From positions 1 to 64,000 of the IMG/VR virus record IMGVR_UViG_3300033064_001044: 64,000 nt of DNA; one strand, written 5' to 3'. Below the pieces are notes generated by a model, which saw only the letters and a program-made list of their open reading frames with translations, was not told the origin of the DNA and made no database searches. This document shows positions 45,911-55,025 of the stretch, one piece after another. How positions within the stretch are numbered: position 1 is the first letter of the stretch; each line of letters opens with the position of its first letter. Position numbers and translations under genes: made by a program. Source of the stretch: a virus.

Positions 45911-48127
45911 TCAACTAAAGGTAGCGGAGGTTCCTTCTAAGCCTTTATAAGACCTAACACGCCATGGAGAATTCATAGGAACCCAGTATTTTAGGGTGTT
46001 TAGAAGTCTTGCCATTTTAATAGTCCAGTTGTCATAGCGATATGAGTATGAAGCATGGGCTGTTCCAGACCAGAAAACGCCAGAAGCCTGTGGCAATGAG
46101 CCGTCAAAATAATCGGTAGGTTTAAAAGCCTGTTCGAACTGAGCATTATCAACATAAACGTTAACCCCAGAACCTACAGTTCCAGATAAAGTAAAAGTAA
46201 CTGTTATGTTGTTGGCGACTGATAACCCTTCAGGAACATACACTTGAACAAATTGTCTTGCCCAAGAAGTAGTTACTGAAACAGTTTTAGTTCCACTTTC
46301 TAAAGAAGTGGAGTCGTCATCATCTGCCACAATAGTCATGGTTAAAGTAGAGGCGGTGGATGCTTTCATATATAGAGAAAAAACATACCAATTGCCTTGA
46401 GTTAATTTAAAAACAGTTGGCAATGTATTGCATATAGTTGAAAGACTTAGGCTTGTTTGTCCAGATAGCCTTAAAGAATATGAACCAGGCAAACCTTCAG
46501 GAACGGTGGAATTGTCTCTCGTAGTTGAAGAGTTTGTTGTCCAACCCGTAGCGTTTGTTTCAAACGAAGGGTTTCTTAAAATATTAACGAATCGTGGGGT
46601 TACAAACAAATCTACCGCTCTTGCTTCATCAAACGTTGTTGCCGTAGCAGTTGGTGAAAATTGAATCATGTCTAGGTTATAAGAGTTTTGTGTTGTAAAT
46701 ACAACCCGAATACCTGCGTACACCGCAGTAGCGGGTGAAGTAACTGTTTGAGATTGTCTTTGATAAACACCTGTAGTTCCAAGGCTTGTTCCTTCAACTG
46801 AGGTGCTAATTTGCACTCCAAGGTAGTCGTACCAATAAACATAGGCTATTAAATTTCCGTTAGAATCTGAAGCAGCATGATAAGCAAATTGATAAGACGT
46901 GCTTGGTTGTACTGGTATTCCATTTATAACAGGGTTATTTCTTCCTAAACTCATAGTAGAGGTTTTAGAAACAGAGCCAGTGGCTGCTGTTGATGCTTGA
47001 TTTACGTCTGTGTTAGCGTAAGTAAATGTAGTGGTTGAAGGGACAGATGCGACAGTAAAATTGCCGTTATATGTAGAATCAACTCCTGTAATAGCAATAG
47101 CGTCACCAATATCTAATCCATGAGCAGTGTTGAGTGTCAGTGTTGCTACGTTGTTTGTTCTTGTTTTAAACGTAACTGTTGAGGTTGAAGTTACAAAACG
47201 ACCAGAGTAATTCCTGTCTACAGCGTTAGTTCCAGTAGGTCCTACCTTGTTACTTACTGAGGTTAATGTTCCATGTGTCTTTGTCCAACGCCCAATAGAT
47301 TTATAGAAAGAAGAGTCTTGCACATCTAGCATTAAATTGGGAGAGATAGTTAAAGTTGGTGACCAAGTTGTTAAAGACTCGGCGTATCCCTTAATACCTA
47401 ACTCAGTTCCCTTACCTTTATAAAGGTAGGATGCTTCTCTTATTAACTTTTTTCTGTTTTTAAAAGGTAGTCCGTTTTCTGGTTCCATACCTAATTGATT
47501 TGCGAATAAATTTATTAACTGTGGAGGAGTTGTTTTCTTTCCATACGATGGTGCTAACAACTCAGAATAGGTCAATAGTTGGTCATAAGTAAAAGAGAAC
47601 GGTTGAAGAAAGTTGTACAAATCACTATAAGGGTCTGAAATACCTGTGGGACTTTGTTCTGAACTTGTATAAACTTTTGGCAGTAGGTCAAACAAGGTCT
47701 TTTGAGTTCCCTTGTTTTTAGGCATTAAGCAATAAGAACGTCCTGAAAGAACCCAAATATTTGCAGAAGTAAACAACCAAATGGCATAATAAATAAACTG
47801 CCCAGCAGCAATAGGAACATTGTTTTCAGTACTACTGTCAAGAAAGTTATCCACACCGTCTGTAAAAGTGTTTCGACTAACACTTCCAGACAAGTTTGTA
47901 GTTGAAGCCTGTTCATAAAGAACTACTCCATCTTGTTCGGACTCAGGAAAATTATCGTTGTTTCTAACTAACCTAAATTTATAAAAGGTTCCTTGTGGAG
48001 GAGTCCATTGAACGGATACCTGACCATAGTCCAACGCAACGGCAGACATAGGTTCTGCTGAGAGAACCAACCGTGGAGTTTGACCGTAATACGCTCCACG
48101 GTAAATAGCACCTGTGTACTTTGCCAC
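45911..48127 (-). CDS. Baseplate/tail-fibre protein with P2 gpI-like and carbohydrate-binding-like domains
   Basis: 738 residues. Residues about 140-290 (LFDLLPKVYTSSEQ, then PPQLINLFANQLGM, YLYKGKGTELGIKGYAE) match tail protein I (P2 gpI) of the baseplate edge. The N-terminal 130 residues contain a fibronectin-like region. From about 500, NPSFETNATGW and Ser/Thr-rich strands resemble CBM-type jelly rolls. It probably links the baseplate to a receptor-binding fibre. First of the tail genes to be read from the left. Confidence 0.8.
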   Translation of the reverse strand: MAKYTGAIYRGAYYGQTPRLVLSAEPMSAVALDYGQVSVQWTPPQGTFYKFRLVRNNDNFPESEQDGVVLYEQASTTNLSGSVSRNTFTDGVDNFLDSSTENNVPIAAGQFIYYAIWLFTSANIWVLSGRSYCLMPKNKGTQKTLFDLLPKVYTSSEQSPTGISDPYSDLYNFLQPFSFTYDQLLTYSELLAPSYGKKTTPPQLINLFANQLGMEPENGLPFKNRKKLIREASYLYKGKGTELGIKGYAESLTTWSPTLTISPNLMLDVQDSSFYKSIGRWTKTHGTLTSVSNKVGPTGTNAVDRNYSGRFVTSTSTVTFKTRTNNVATLTLNTAHGLDIGDAIAITGVDSTYNGNFTVASVPSTTTFTYANTDVNQASTAATGSVSKTSTMSLGRNNPVINGIPVQPSTSYQFAYHAASDSNGNLIAYVYWYDYLGVQISTSVEGTSLGTTGVYQRQSQTVTSPATAVYAGIRVVFTTQNSYNLDMIQFSPTATATTFDEARAVDLFVTPRFVNILRNPSFETNATGWTTNSSTTRDNSTVPEGLPGSYSLRLSGQTSLSLSTICNTLPTVFKLTQGNWYVFSLYMKASTASTLTMTIVADDDDSTSLESGTKTVSVTTSWARQFVQVYVPEGLSVANNITVTFTLSGTVGSGVNVYVDNAQFEQAFKPTDYFDGSLPQASGVFWSGTAHASYSYRYDNWTIKMARLLNTLKYWVPMNSPWRVRSYKGLEGTSATFS

Positions 48128-48137
48128 TTAAAAGTAC

Positions 48138-48584
48138 CTACGCAGTCATTTGAACGGCGATGTAGTTTAACTTTAGAGGGTAGTTGTTTCCTACTTGTCC
48201 ATCTGTAATTGGTGTATCCATTTCAACTTCGTATGTAAACGCAGAAGTTGAAATTGTCTTTACTGTTCCAAACCCGTTTTTAACAGTTGTTGGGTAGGTA
48301 ACTGAAACAAAGACAGTAGGGATTTGATTAAAACGACCCCCGTCAAAAGTTTTTGTTCCAATTATTAATGAGTCTCCACCAGTAGTTGTGGCTAAATTTA
48401 CTGTGCCAACTTCAATAGCGTAAGGGACCTGTGCAGGTCTAATTATCTGACCATTAAAGGTTGCCCCACTAGTAAATGTGTTTGCAGCATTGAGACGTGC
48501 ATAGTTGGTTAAATCAGGAAAGGCAATAGCAAGGGCTTCCCATTCCGTACCGCTCCATACTCGGACTTCTCTGTAATTAGGCAT
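48138..48584 (-). CDS. Tail-fibre/minor tail protein
   Basis: 148 residues, strand-rich. VWSGTEWEALAIAF and NYARLNAANTFTSGATFNGQI resemble phage fibre segments; YPLKLNYIAVQMTA ends it like a fibre head. No enzymatic motif. Likely receptor-interacting or accessory fibre. Confidence 0.65.
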   Translation of the reverse strand: MPNYREVRVWSGTEWEALAIAFPDLTNYARLNAANTFTSGATFNGQIIRPAQVPYAIEVGTVNLATTTGGDSLIIGTKTFDGGRFNQIPTVFVSVTYPTTVKNGFGTVKTISTSAFTYEVEMDTPITDGQVGNNYPLKLNYIAVQMTA

Positions 48585-48586
48585 GG

Positions 48587-48823
48587 TTACTCGCTAACTG
48601 GGGGTGTGAGATTTGTGCCGTCCCATTTCCAACCAAGTTGTGGGTTGTTTTCAGCACCACGGGTAAACTCAACAACGGTTGGGTTACTGGTAAATACGGC
48701 AGCGTGTCGGTCGTCTGTCCCCATAATAACAACAACTTCTCCGTCTAGTATAAACGCTAAGTGTTTTGTCATATTAGAGGGTTGTTCACGTAAAACTTTT
48801 TTAGTTACTTCTGGTTCACTCAT
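48587..48823 (-). CDS. Small tail-associated protein
   Basis: 78 residues: HLAFILDGEVVVIMGTDDRHAAVFTS is a short beta segment common in phage tail-fibre neighbourhoods, ending in GWKWDGTNLTPP. Overlaps the next gene by eight bases. Role unknown; possible fibre chaperone. Confidence 0.6.
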   Translation of the reverse strand: MSEPEVTKKVLREQPSNMTKHLAFILDGEVVVIMGTDDRHAAVFTSNPTVVEFTRGAENNPQLGWKWDGTNLTPPVSE

Positions 48824-49097
48824 TTGATTCTCCTTCGGTAGATACTGTAACAGGTCCCCACTTACCTATGGGGCATGAAGCGTGAGGCAATTCAGCCTTT
48901 TTAGTCATAAAGCAACCACATTTCTTACAAGTTTTTGTGGCTTGAATTAAAAATGGGCAGTTAAGACAGTGATTAGTATACCGATATTCAAAGGTTTCTT
49001 CGTCTACTCTTCCTATTTTAGGGTTGAGTAAATCCCAAGGACGAACTGAATCTCCTGCTTGTTTTTCTTTCCAAATATCCCAAGGTCTTTTTTCCAT
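48816..49097 (-). CDS. Cysteine-cluster protein (zinc-binding, DUF6171-like)
   Basis: 93 residues. NHCLNCPF (about 42-49), TCKKCGCFMTKKA (about 56-68) and HASCPIGKW (about 72-80) give six or more cysteines, a pattern I recall from a small family found next to phage tail genes (DUF6171-like, from memory). Likely one or two zinc sites. Function not established. Confidence 0.7.
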   Translation of the reverse strand: MEKRPWDIWKEKQAGDSVRPWDLLNPKIGRVDEETFEYRYTNHCLNCPFLIQATKTCKKCGCFMTKKAELPHASCPIGKWGPVTVSTEGESNE

Positions 49098-49098
49098 A

Positions 49099-50316
49099 TT
49101 ATTGTCCTAACGGTTTAACAAATAGTGAGCCTATTGTACGTCCATCTTCAAAGTTACTTGGACGGGCTACAACTCCGTAACCAGTTCCAGTTTCAAAGAA
49201 GGAGGTGGTTGAATAGGTCCCAATTTGATTGGTGTAAATGCTATCAGTAAAGGCCCTAACAGTTAAAGAGTTGCTGCTTGCAGAAACCTTTACCGCAGAC
49301 CATCTTTCTGGAACAGAAACATCTGCTACAACAGAAAACACTCCATTTACCATCTTTACAACCTGTAGATAGTAGTAGTTGGTATATGTCGTGCCTGTGG
49401 CTGTTTGGTCACATATAGTTTCAGAACCTGCTTGGCAACAATCATAATACGGAACATTATCGAACCCGTCTGGAGAACACTCGTGCGAATAGCCTATTTT
49501 TGCATAAACTTCTCCACCAGGACAGTCTTCGTAGTAAGTTTCTTGTAATTCATACACATCGTCGTCACAGACCGTTTCAGATGTGGCTGGGTCACAGATT
49601 CGTGTCATACCTGGATTACAAACTTGTCTTATTCCAGAGGTTGTCCATTGGTAAGAACAGTTTTGGCGGTATTCGTTGTAGCACTCACCTGGAACGACTA
49701 CTGTTGTACACGCACCTTCAGAAATTAAAACCCATTCATCGTAATACACAAGTTCATATCCACCAGGACATGTCCAGTCGTAAATATCTTCAAAAATGGA
49801 AACATTTGGGGGATTACAGACTAGGTTGTATCCAGCAGGTTCAGTACAAGCAGCAATACAATAACTTTCTTGATGAGAGGCTACGCAGTAAGAATAAGTT
49901 TGAGCCGTTTGATTATAGTAAGGAACAACACCCCACCAGTTATTTGCATCCGTTACACGGATAGCAACACCTGTTCCTGGAGTTAACTCGTTGGCTTGAA
50001 GGTCAAAGTCTAAAAAACCAGCATCAATAGAGGCTAATGGATAATCTGTTTTTGCTCCCGTTGTATTAGCGTTGTTAGAGTTAATACGCCATTGACTTCT
50101 TAGGATAGTCCACGCTTGACCAGACTCGGCAACTCCAAGAGTGTTAGTTGTGTCTGTTCTGTTAAATGTATCTTCTAACTTATCTGCCCAAAATTGTTGC
50201 CACTGACCGTTAACTTTTATGTAGCCAAATTTAGCCTTCTTCCAACCGCCATTTACTTTTGCAAATAGCCCAGAAGCAGACTTAAAGTTGCCAGATACCT
50301 TAGAACCGATAGCCAT
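49099..50316 (-). CDS. Tail/adhesin protein with 16-cysteine insertion
   Basis: 405 residues. The first 135 (FAKVNGGWKKAKFGYIKVNG, DTFNRTDTTNTLG, GVAIRV) and the last 95 look like halves of one concanavalin-like or jelly-roll adhesin domain. Between them, residues 144-302 hold 16 cysteines (144, 153, 157, 167, 183, 203, 212, 220, 233, 241, 250, 265, 280, 293, 294, 302) with many Tyr, Asp and Glu. This insertion is likely to fold with disulphides or metal outside the cytoplasm and may be the receptor-contacting head. No repeat unit is exact. Structural context supports a fibre or adhesin role. Confidence 0.7.
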   Translation of the reverse strand: MAIGSKVSGNFKSASGLFAKVNGGWKKAKFGYIKVNGQWQQFWADKLEDTFNRTDTTNTLGVAESGQAWTILRSQWRINSNNANTTGAKTDYPLASIDAGFLDFDLQANELTPGTGVAIRVTDANNWWGVVPYYNQTAQTYSYCVASHQESYCIAACTEPAGYNLVCNPPNVSIFEDIYDWTCPGGYELVYYDEWVLISEGACTTVVVPGECYNEYRQNCSYQWTTSGIRQVCNPGMTRICDPATSETVCDDDVYELQETYYEDCPGGEVYAKIGYSHECSPDGFDNVPYYDCCQAGSETICDQTATGTTYTNYYYLQVVKMVNGVFSVVADVSVPERWSAVKVSASSNSLTVRAFTDSIYTNQIGTYSTTSFFETGTGYGVVARPSNFEDGRTIGSLFVKPLGQ

Positions 50317-50327
50317 TAAAGGTCGTC

Positions 50328-51005
50328 CTAAGCCGTGTACTTAATCCAGATGTCTCCGTTATTACCACCAGTTGGGTCAGCAGTAGAGACCGTGATATTA
50401 CGAAGTCGTGAGGTAAGTGCTTGGTCTCCTGTAAGAGTTCCGCCAGTAATTTGTAGTGTCGTGTCAGCAGTAAGAACAGCAGGTGCTGAATCTGAGTCAA
50501 CCCAAATTGTTCCTGTTGGAAGTCCTAAAGCAGCAGCATCAGGTTGAGTTGATTGCATCAAGATAGGTTTAATTTCTTGGCTATTTACAAATAACTTTCC
50601 AGCAGAATCTACTTTAGTAAGAACAGTTCCAGAGGAATTTTTAAACCGAAGAAGGTCCGCAGTTTGACCTGAAAATCCTTGAAGGTTTAGAGCAATAACA
50701 GTTGAGTTGGAAGACTGGATTGTTTCTCCACCAGTGAACTTTAAATATTGGGTGTGTACATCAGCGTTAATACCGTATTCAAGATTTTGAACACGGGCTG
50801 CCAAAGTAGACCAAGTGGTAGTTCCTGTTATAAAAGTACCTACACCTGAGCCGTATCCAGCGGAAACGTGAGGCGACACTCCAACATAAGTTTCAACTGC
50901 TTGAACTTCGTCTTGCAGACTGTTAATGTGTTCTGCAACTACTACCTGAGTAAAGTCAACCTTTGGGTCAAAGGGCTTTACGCTACTGGGATATACGGCT
51001 GGCAT
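50328..51005 (-). CDS. Tail-fibre-like protein
   Basis: 225 residues. A helix with NSLQDEVQAVETYVGV (about 29-44) near the start is typical of trimeric fibre necks. Repetitive strand segments follow (SGTVLTKVDSAGKLFVNSQEI) and GTIWVDSD (about 167-174). Likely trimeric fibre or tail tip component between the spike and adhesin genes. Confidence 0.7.
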   Translation of the reverse strand: MPAVYPSSVKPFDPKVDFTQVVVAEHINSLQDEVQAVETYVGVSPHVSAGYGSGVGTFITGTTTWSTLAARVQNLEYGINADVHTQYLKFTGGETIQSSNSTVIALNLQGFSGQTADLLRFKNSSGTVLTKVDSAGKLFVNSQEIKPILMQSTQPDAAALGLPTGTIWVDSDSAPAVLTADTTLQITGGTLTGDQALTSRLRNITVSTADPTGGNNGDIWIKYTA

Positions 51006-51064
51006 GTTGTCTCCTAAATGTCTCGGTCTATTTTGTCGTTAAATGGGGTTAAAAACTGTCTTAA

Positions 51065-51538
51065 CTATGCGTGACTATGGCTGGTACTTGCTTTTGTTGC
51101 CATTTGTCCCTCTAAAGTAGTCACTCTTGTCTCTAAACTTTTAATTTTGGCTGCCATAACTAAGAGGGTTGCTACAAGGTCTACCTCTGTTGTGCCGTTT
51201 TTTGTACGTTCGGTAATGATGTGAGTATTTTCTATTCCCGATAAAGACGTTGTATCTTTCAAAACTTTAATGTTTACTCTTTTGTCTTGTTTAGGCTTGC
51301 CAAAAGTTCCAGTCCAAATTGGGTATGAAGAGTCCCCACCCTCAAACATAACCCAAACACCTTCACCAATGTCAGGCACTTGTACTTTAGCAAAGCCGTT
51401 TTCTTGAGGCCAAGCCCAATCAGAAACAAAGTCGCCAGTTAATTGAGGAACCTTAAGGGTTACTCGACGATGACCTTGTGGGTCGTTATTATCAACAACC
51501 AAGCCTCTGTAAACTCCGTAATATAAATCTTGACTCAT
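51065..51538 (-). CDS. Baseplate spike OB-fold protein (gp5/gpV-like)
   Basis: 157 residues. YYGVYRGLVVDNNDPQGHRR, VTLKVPQL, GEGVWVMFEGGDSSYPIWTG is the OB-fold start of gp5/gpV membrane-piercing spikes. The C-terminal coiled coil (KIKSLETRVTTLEGQ) and SHSHA end may bind metal or cap the spike. No lysozyme domain. Four-base overlap with the J-like gene. Confidence 0.8.
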   Translation of the reverse strand: MSQDLYYGVYRGLVVDNNDPQGHRRVTLKVPQLTGDFVSDWAWPQENGFAKVQVPDIGEGVWVMFEGGDSSYPIWTGTFGKPKQDKRVNIKVLKDTTSLSGIENTHIITERTKNGTTEVDLVATLLVMAAKIKSLETRVTTLEGQMATKASTSHSHA

Positions 51539-53085
51539 AATGCCTCTAGGATAAGTGAGCCTTCAGCAAAGGAGAGGATTTCATTAGAAAGCGCAGATAT
51601 TTCTGTAAGGCTTGGGCTTCCTCCAGTTTTATATAAAAACTGTACTTTACCTTTTGTAATTCCAGGAACTGTTTGCAATACATATTCAAGGTCTTGTGCA
51701 GTAATTACTGACCCAAAATCTTGATAAAAATACGAGAAGTTATTAATGATGTAGGTCTTAACATTAGACTCGGCCTCTGCGGTTGTATATGAAGGGTCTA
51801 ATTTGTATTGAACGTTTAAGGTTACTGCAACATACGTTGGAATTGTATAAGTTACAGTTGTTCCCGCTAATAATTTATCTGCTAAATACGCTTTAACTGA
51901 GTCTCTTAAAGCAGTCCATTCAATTGTTGCACCATAAGGAGAGTCTGTCTCAAGACCAGGAGTTGCATCTGCATCTCCGCTGTCTCGTCTTGGAGCAAGA
52001 TAAACAGTAACGGAGGTATACCCCGTTGATACCGCTTTTGCTTTTCCGCAGTTGTCCACAGATAAAGCCAAGTTTTCAAAGTCTTCCAAAGTTACTGCTC
52101 TGTTTTGTGCTCGTAAGAACAAAGGAGCATTTGCACGAATTGAAGAACTGCTCTCTGGGTCTTGACCACCAACGCCTGTTACGGCGTTAGTTACGGAAAG
52201 GTTTCCACTTAAAGCAGCAGTTTGATTAGAAGTAAGTCCTGGAACATAAGATATTGAATCTATAAGTGCGATTGATATGTTACCGATAGTTCCGCCACCA
52301 ACTGTGTACTTTGCACGGACAATTGCTTGTAGAGTTGGGATAGCACCAGATATTCCATCGCCAAAAACGATAGAAACAACATTGTCTTTATCAAGAACTA
52401 CAGAATATACAGAATCAGCGGGACCAAAATCTAATAGATGTTTTACTTGCGTCCACTTTTTATAATCACTACCGCTTTGTACAAAAACTTCTACGCTGTC
52501 TGAAACAATTGGGTCGTCAAAAATAGTAAAGCGTTGTTCCGAAGAACCGTCAGAAGTGCCGATAATGGCACCATAAACTGAGGAAGACTCCACTGTATTA
52601 ACAGCACCTTCATAAGCAGCAACGGTTGCTTGTCCAGCAACACCACTTGCAAATGCGGGTACGCTGACTGCTACGTATGTTGTGAAGGTTACGTTTTTTA
52701 CGGAAGTCCCATCTGTGACATCTGCAGTGACTCTTACACCAGCAGGTAGTTCAACAGCAGAAGTCGATGTGTTAGTAAAAGTCAAAGTTACATTAGCATT
52801 TGAATATCCTGTTGGTGTATAGCCATAGATTTCTGCCAAAGCCAGGATAGAACTTCTTTGAGTTGCTGTCGCTAAAAATCCTTCGTTAGCAATTCTGTCA
52901 ATGTAGTAACTTGCCATATCTCCCATATAAGCAAATGCTTCAACTAATGCAAGACCAAAATCTGAACTGTCTGCACCATTCCACTCAGGAACAACTCTTT
53001 TAACACGAGCAATCAACTCTTGTTTTAACGCATAGTAGTCGCGACTTGTATAATCGACCGATGGTGGGGTTTCATTTATAGCCAT
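51535..53085 (-). CDS. Baseplate J-like protein (gp6-like)
   Basis: 516 residues. DYTSRDYYALKQELIARV start, then WNGADSSDFGLALVEAFAYMG, TQRSSILALAEIYGYTPTGY and the repeated strand pairs (VTVYLAPRRD, YVAVTLNVQYKL) are typical of baseplate_J wedge proteins. It forms the baseplate ring with the gp25-like and gpI-like proteins. Confidence 0.9.
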   Translation of the reverse strand: MAINETPPSVDYTSRDYYALKQELIARVKRVVPEWNGADSSDFGLALVEAFAYMGDMASYYIDRIANEGFLATATQRSSILALAEIYGYTPTGYSNANVTLTFTNTSTSAVELPAGVRVTADVTDGTSVKNVTFTTYVAVSVPAFASGVAGQATVAAYEGAVNTVESSSVYGAIIGTSDGSSEQRFTIFDDPIVSDSVEVFVQSGSDYKKWTQVKHLLDFGPADSVYSVVLDKDNVVSIVFGDGISGAIPTLQAIVRAKYTVGGGTIGNISIALIDSISYVPGLTSNQTAALSGNLSVTNAVTGVGGQDPESSSSIRANAPLFLRAQNRAVTLEDFENLALSVDNCGKAKAVSTGYTSVTVYLAPRRDSGDADATPGLETDSPYGATIEWTALRDSVKAYLADKLLAGTTVTYTIPTYVAVTLNVQYKLDPSYTTAEAESNVKTYIINNFSYFYQDFGSVITAQDLEYVLQTVPGITKGKVQFLYKTGGSPSLTEISALSNEILSFAEGSLILEAL

Positions 53086-53486
53086 TATAGGTTCTCCTGA
53101 TAAATAGGTTGTTTTCTAGAGATAGCAGCAAGGGCTACCACGGTTGTTTGCTCTTCTTCAGTAGGTAGTTCATACGTTATAACTATGTCTAAAGAACCCG
53201 TAAATTCGTCTGCTACAACTTCTGTAGACACCAAGTTTAACAAAGGCAAGAACTTTATAAACCCTTGTTCAACTTCTGTTTCTATAGAAGTCGTTAAATT
53301 GCTTGCATTTCCATAAACAAAGGTTGCAAGATAGGTGCCAAAATCTGGCTCCATAACTCTTTCTCCCTTTAGAGTACCCATAACAGACAGAACTCGGTCA
53401 GACCAAATTTCAGAATAGGTAGCAGAAGTACTTATTCTTCCGTAAGAGTCTAACTTAAACGGCAACGAAATTGCTTTTTCAGCCAT
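53085..53486 (-). CDS. gp25/GPW-like baseplate wedge protein
   Basis: 133 residues from ATG 53486 (AGGATAACT upstream; the longer start at 53501 overlaps the upstream gene). VMEPDFGTYLATFVYG (about 43-58) and a Glu-rich IETEVEQGFIKFLP are gp25/GPW signatures. T4 gp25 nucleates the sheath. Stop shared with the J-like start. Confidence 0.85.
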   Translation of the reverse strand: MAEKAISLPFKLDSYGRISTSATYSEIWSDRVLSVMGTLKGERVMEPDFGTYLATFVYGNASNLTTSIETEVEQGFIKFLPLLNLVSTEVVADEFTGSLDIVITYELPTEEEQTTVVALAAISRKQPIYQENL

Positions 53487-53488
53487 AG

Positions 53489-54757
53489 TTATCCTACCCA
53501 TCTTCTAGAGTTCAAAGTATATCCGCTTTGGGTTTCATTAAACATAGAAGTTGGTGACGATAATGTTGGAGTAGCCGATACTCCTAGTGAATCGCCATCT
53601 TCAAGGTCAATTAAATTTAATGCTGGGATAAGGCCAAGACCAGAAACTCGTTGATTTGTAGACTCAGCGGGTCCACTTCCTTCGCACATTAAATAACCAC
53701 TACAGATGTATGTACCCACTTTACTCATCACATGAGTAGCAGACCTGACCAACCAAATACCGTCATTGATGTCGTCAATACCCTGTACATCTACCGCTCC
53801 ATAAGGAGTTATACGAGGGTCTCCTTGACCTGACCACCACGCTGTATTTGTTAATCGTGCATTTTCGGTAGCACCTTTTGCTATTATTTTAGCGTCACTT
53901 GCAGAGTTAACAACTTTCATAGTGCCCTGATGTTCAAACAACACCTGATTAAATTTAGTTCTCATAGTTTTTTTAGTTTGAGGGGTTTGGACAGAGCCGT
54001 AAGTTTTTCCAGTAACTGGGTCAACTCCAGTTACTTGTTGTGTTCGTCTTTGAACAACGCCTTCTCCTTCAATAAAGTCTCCAGAAGTTGGCTCAAAATA
54101 ATCTAAAGTTCTTTCAATAGGTGCGTGAAATGGAGGAGCAAATTGATTTTCAAAGTAAAGAACTGGGGTTGTTCCAATAGATTTTGTTAACACATCGTCA
54201 ATACTTTTAAAATAAATAGTTGTTCCCTTTACCCATAAGGCATAACCCAAGGAGGTTGCTAACGTAACTAGGTACTCCCAATACGATAACCCTTGTTGGT
54301 TTAACTGACTCCATTTAGTTGGGTGACTAGTAACAATGGCTTTCATGTTACTCTTTTTTGCAATTTCTTGAACAACTTCAGGAATACTTTTTTTCTTCCA
54401 TATATTTGAGGCTTGGTTTTTTAAAGGGAAAGACCCACCAATACACGTGATTTCAACATCACTATTTACTGGAGATTTTTTAGATTTTCTAACTGTTGAG
54501 ACGTATCCAGTAAATACTCCTTTTGCGGGAGCAGAGTTCGTCCAATTTACCTGCACTGTTGTTCCAGTTTTAAACCCCTTAAAGAATAAAGGCGTTGAAA
54601 CTTGAAACTTTAAAATTAAAATATCGTGAGTTCTAATTGCTTGATGCAACTCAATCTCGTAGGGTTTAGTTTTAAAAGTTGGAAAGTCAGGAAAAGTTAC
54701 AGTATAACTAGTCCCATACCTTGCTTGATACCCTGCTGGGATACTGCTAATCGCCAT
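53489..54757 (-). CDS. Baseplate hub protein (gp27/gpD-like)
   Basis: 422 residues. The region about 60-220 (FFKGFKTGTTVQVNW, VFTGYVSTVRKSKKSP, LVTLATSLGYALWVKGTTIYFKS) is the late-control-D/gp27 hub pattern, with the beta-barrel torus domains. It sits below the tube and holds the OB-fold spike. Ends YTLNSRRWVG. Confidence 0.8.
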   Translation of the reverse strand: MAISSIPAGYQARYGTSYTVTFPDFPTFKTKPYEIELHQAIRTHDILILKFQVSTPLFFKGFKTGTTVQVNWTNSAPAKGVFTGYVSTVRKSKKSPVNSDVEITCIGGSFPLKNQASNIWKKKSIPEVVQEIAKKSNMKAIVTSHPTKWSQLNQQGLSYWEYLVTLATSLGYALWVKGTTIYFKSIDDVLTKSIGTTPVLYFENQFAPPFHAPIERTLDYFEPTSGDFIEGEGVVQRRTQQVTGVDPVTGKTYGSVQTPQTKKTMRTKFNQVLFEHQGTMKVVNSASDAKIIAKGATENARLTNTAWWSGQGDPRITPYGAVDVQGIDDINDGIWLVRSATHVMSKVGTYICSGYLMCEGSGPAESTNQRVSGLGLIPALNLIDLEDGDSLGVSATPTLSSPTSMFNETQSGYTLNSRRWVG

Positions 54758-55025
54758 TAGGAATCCTTATATACGTACCACTAGTGATGGTAAATGGATT
54801 AATAATCTCTGGGTTAAAGTCCATAATTTGCCACCAGTATTCGGGTAACCCCAATAGTTTAGTTGCAACTAAATCTATGCGGTCTCCTTCTTTCCACTGG
54901 TAATAAAAAATTTCAGAGGCTTTTTCAGGGAACACTCTAAACACTGTTTGTTCAAAACTGTCTTTAGTAGGGTTATAGGCTTTAAATATGTTTCCATCCG
55001 CATATCTGCTATCTAAATAAATCAT
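54747..55025 (-). CDS. LysM/gp53-like baseplate wedge protein
   Basis: 92 residues. WKEGDRIDLVATKLLGLPEYWWQIMDFNPE (about 45-74, split here by description) is the LysM-like pattern of gp53 and tail protein X: a D-x-I-D-x-I-A loop then W-W-x-I, ending YIRIPNG. It links hub and wedge proteins. Overlaps the hub gene by 11 bases. Confidence 0.85.
   Translation of the reverse strand: MIYLDSRYADGNIFKAYNPTKDSFEQTVFRVFPEKASEIFYYQWKEGDRIDLVATKLLGLPEYWWQIMDFNPEIINPFTITSGTYIRIPNGD

Noticed and set aside
47725-47916. Hydrophobic frame inside the gpI-like gene
   Set aside because: A shadow in another frame of a well-supported tail gene; hydrophobicity comes from the T-rich strand.
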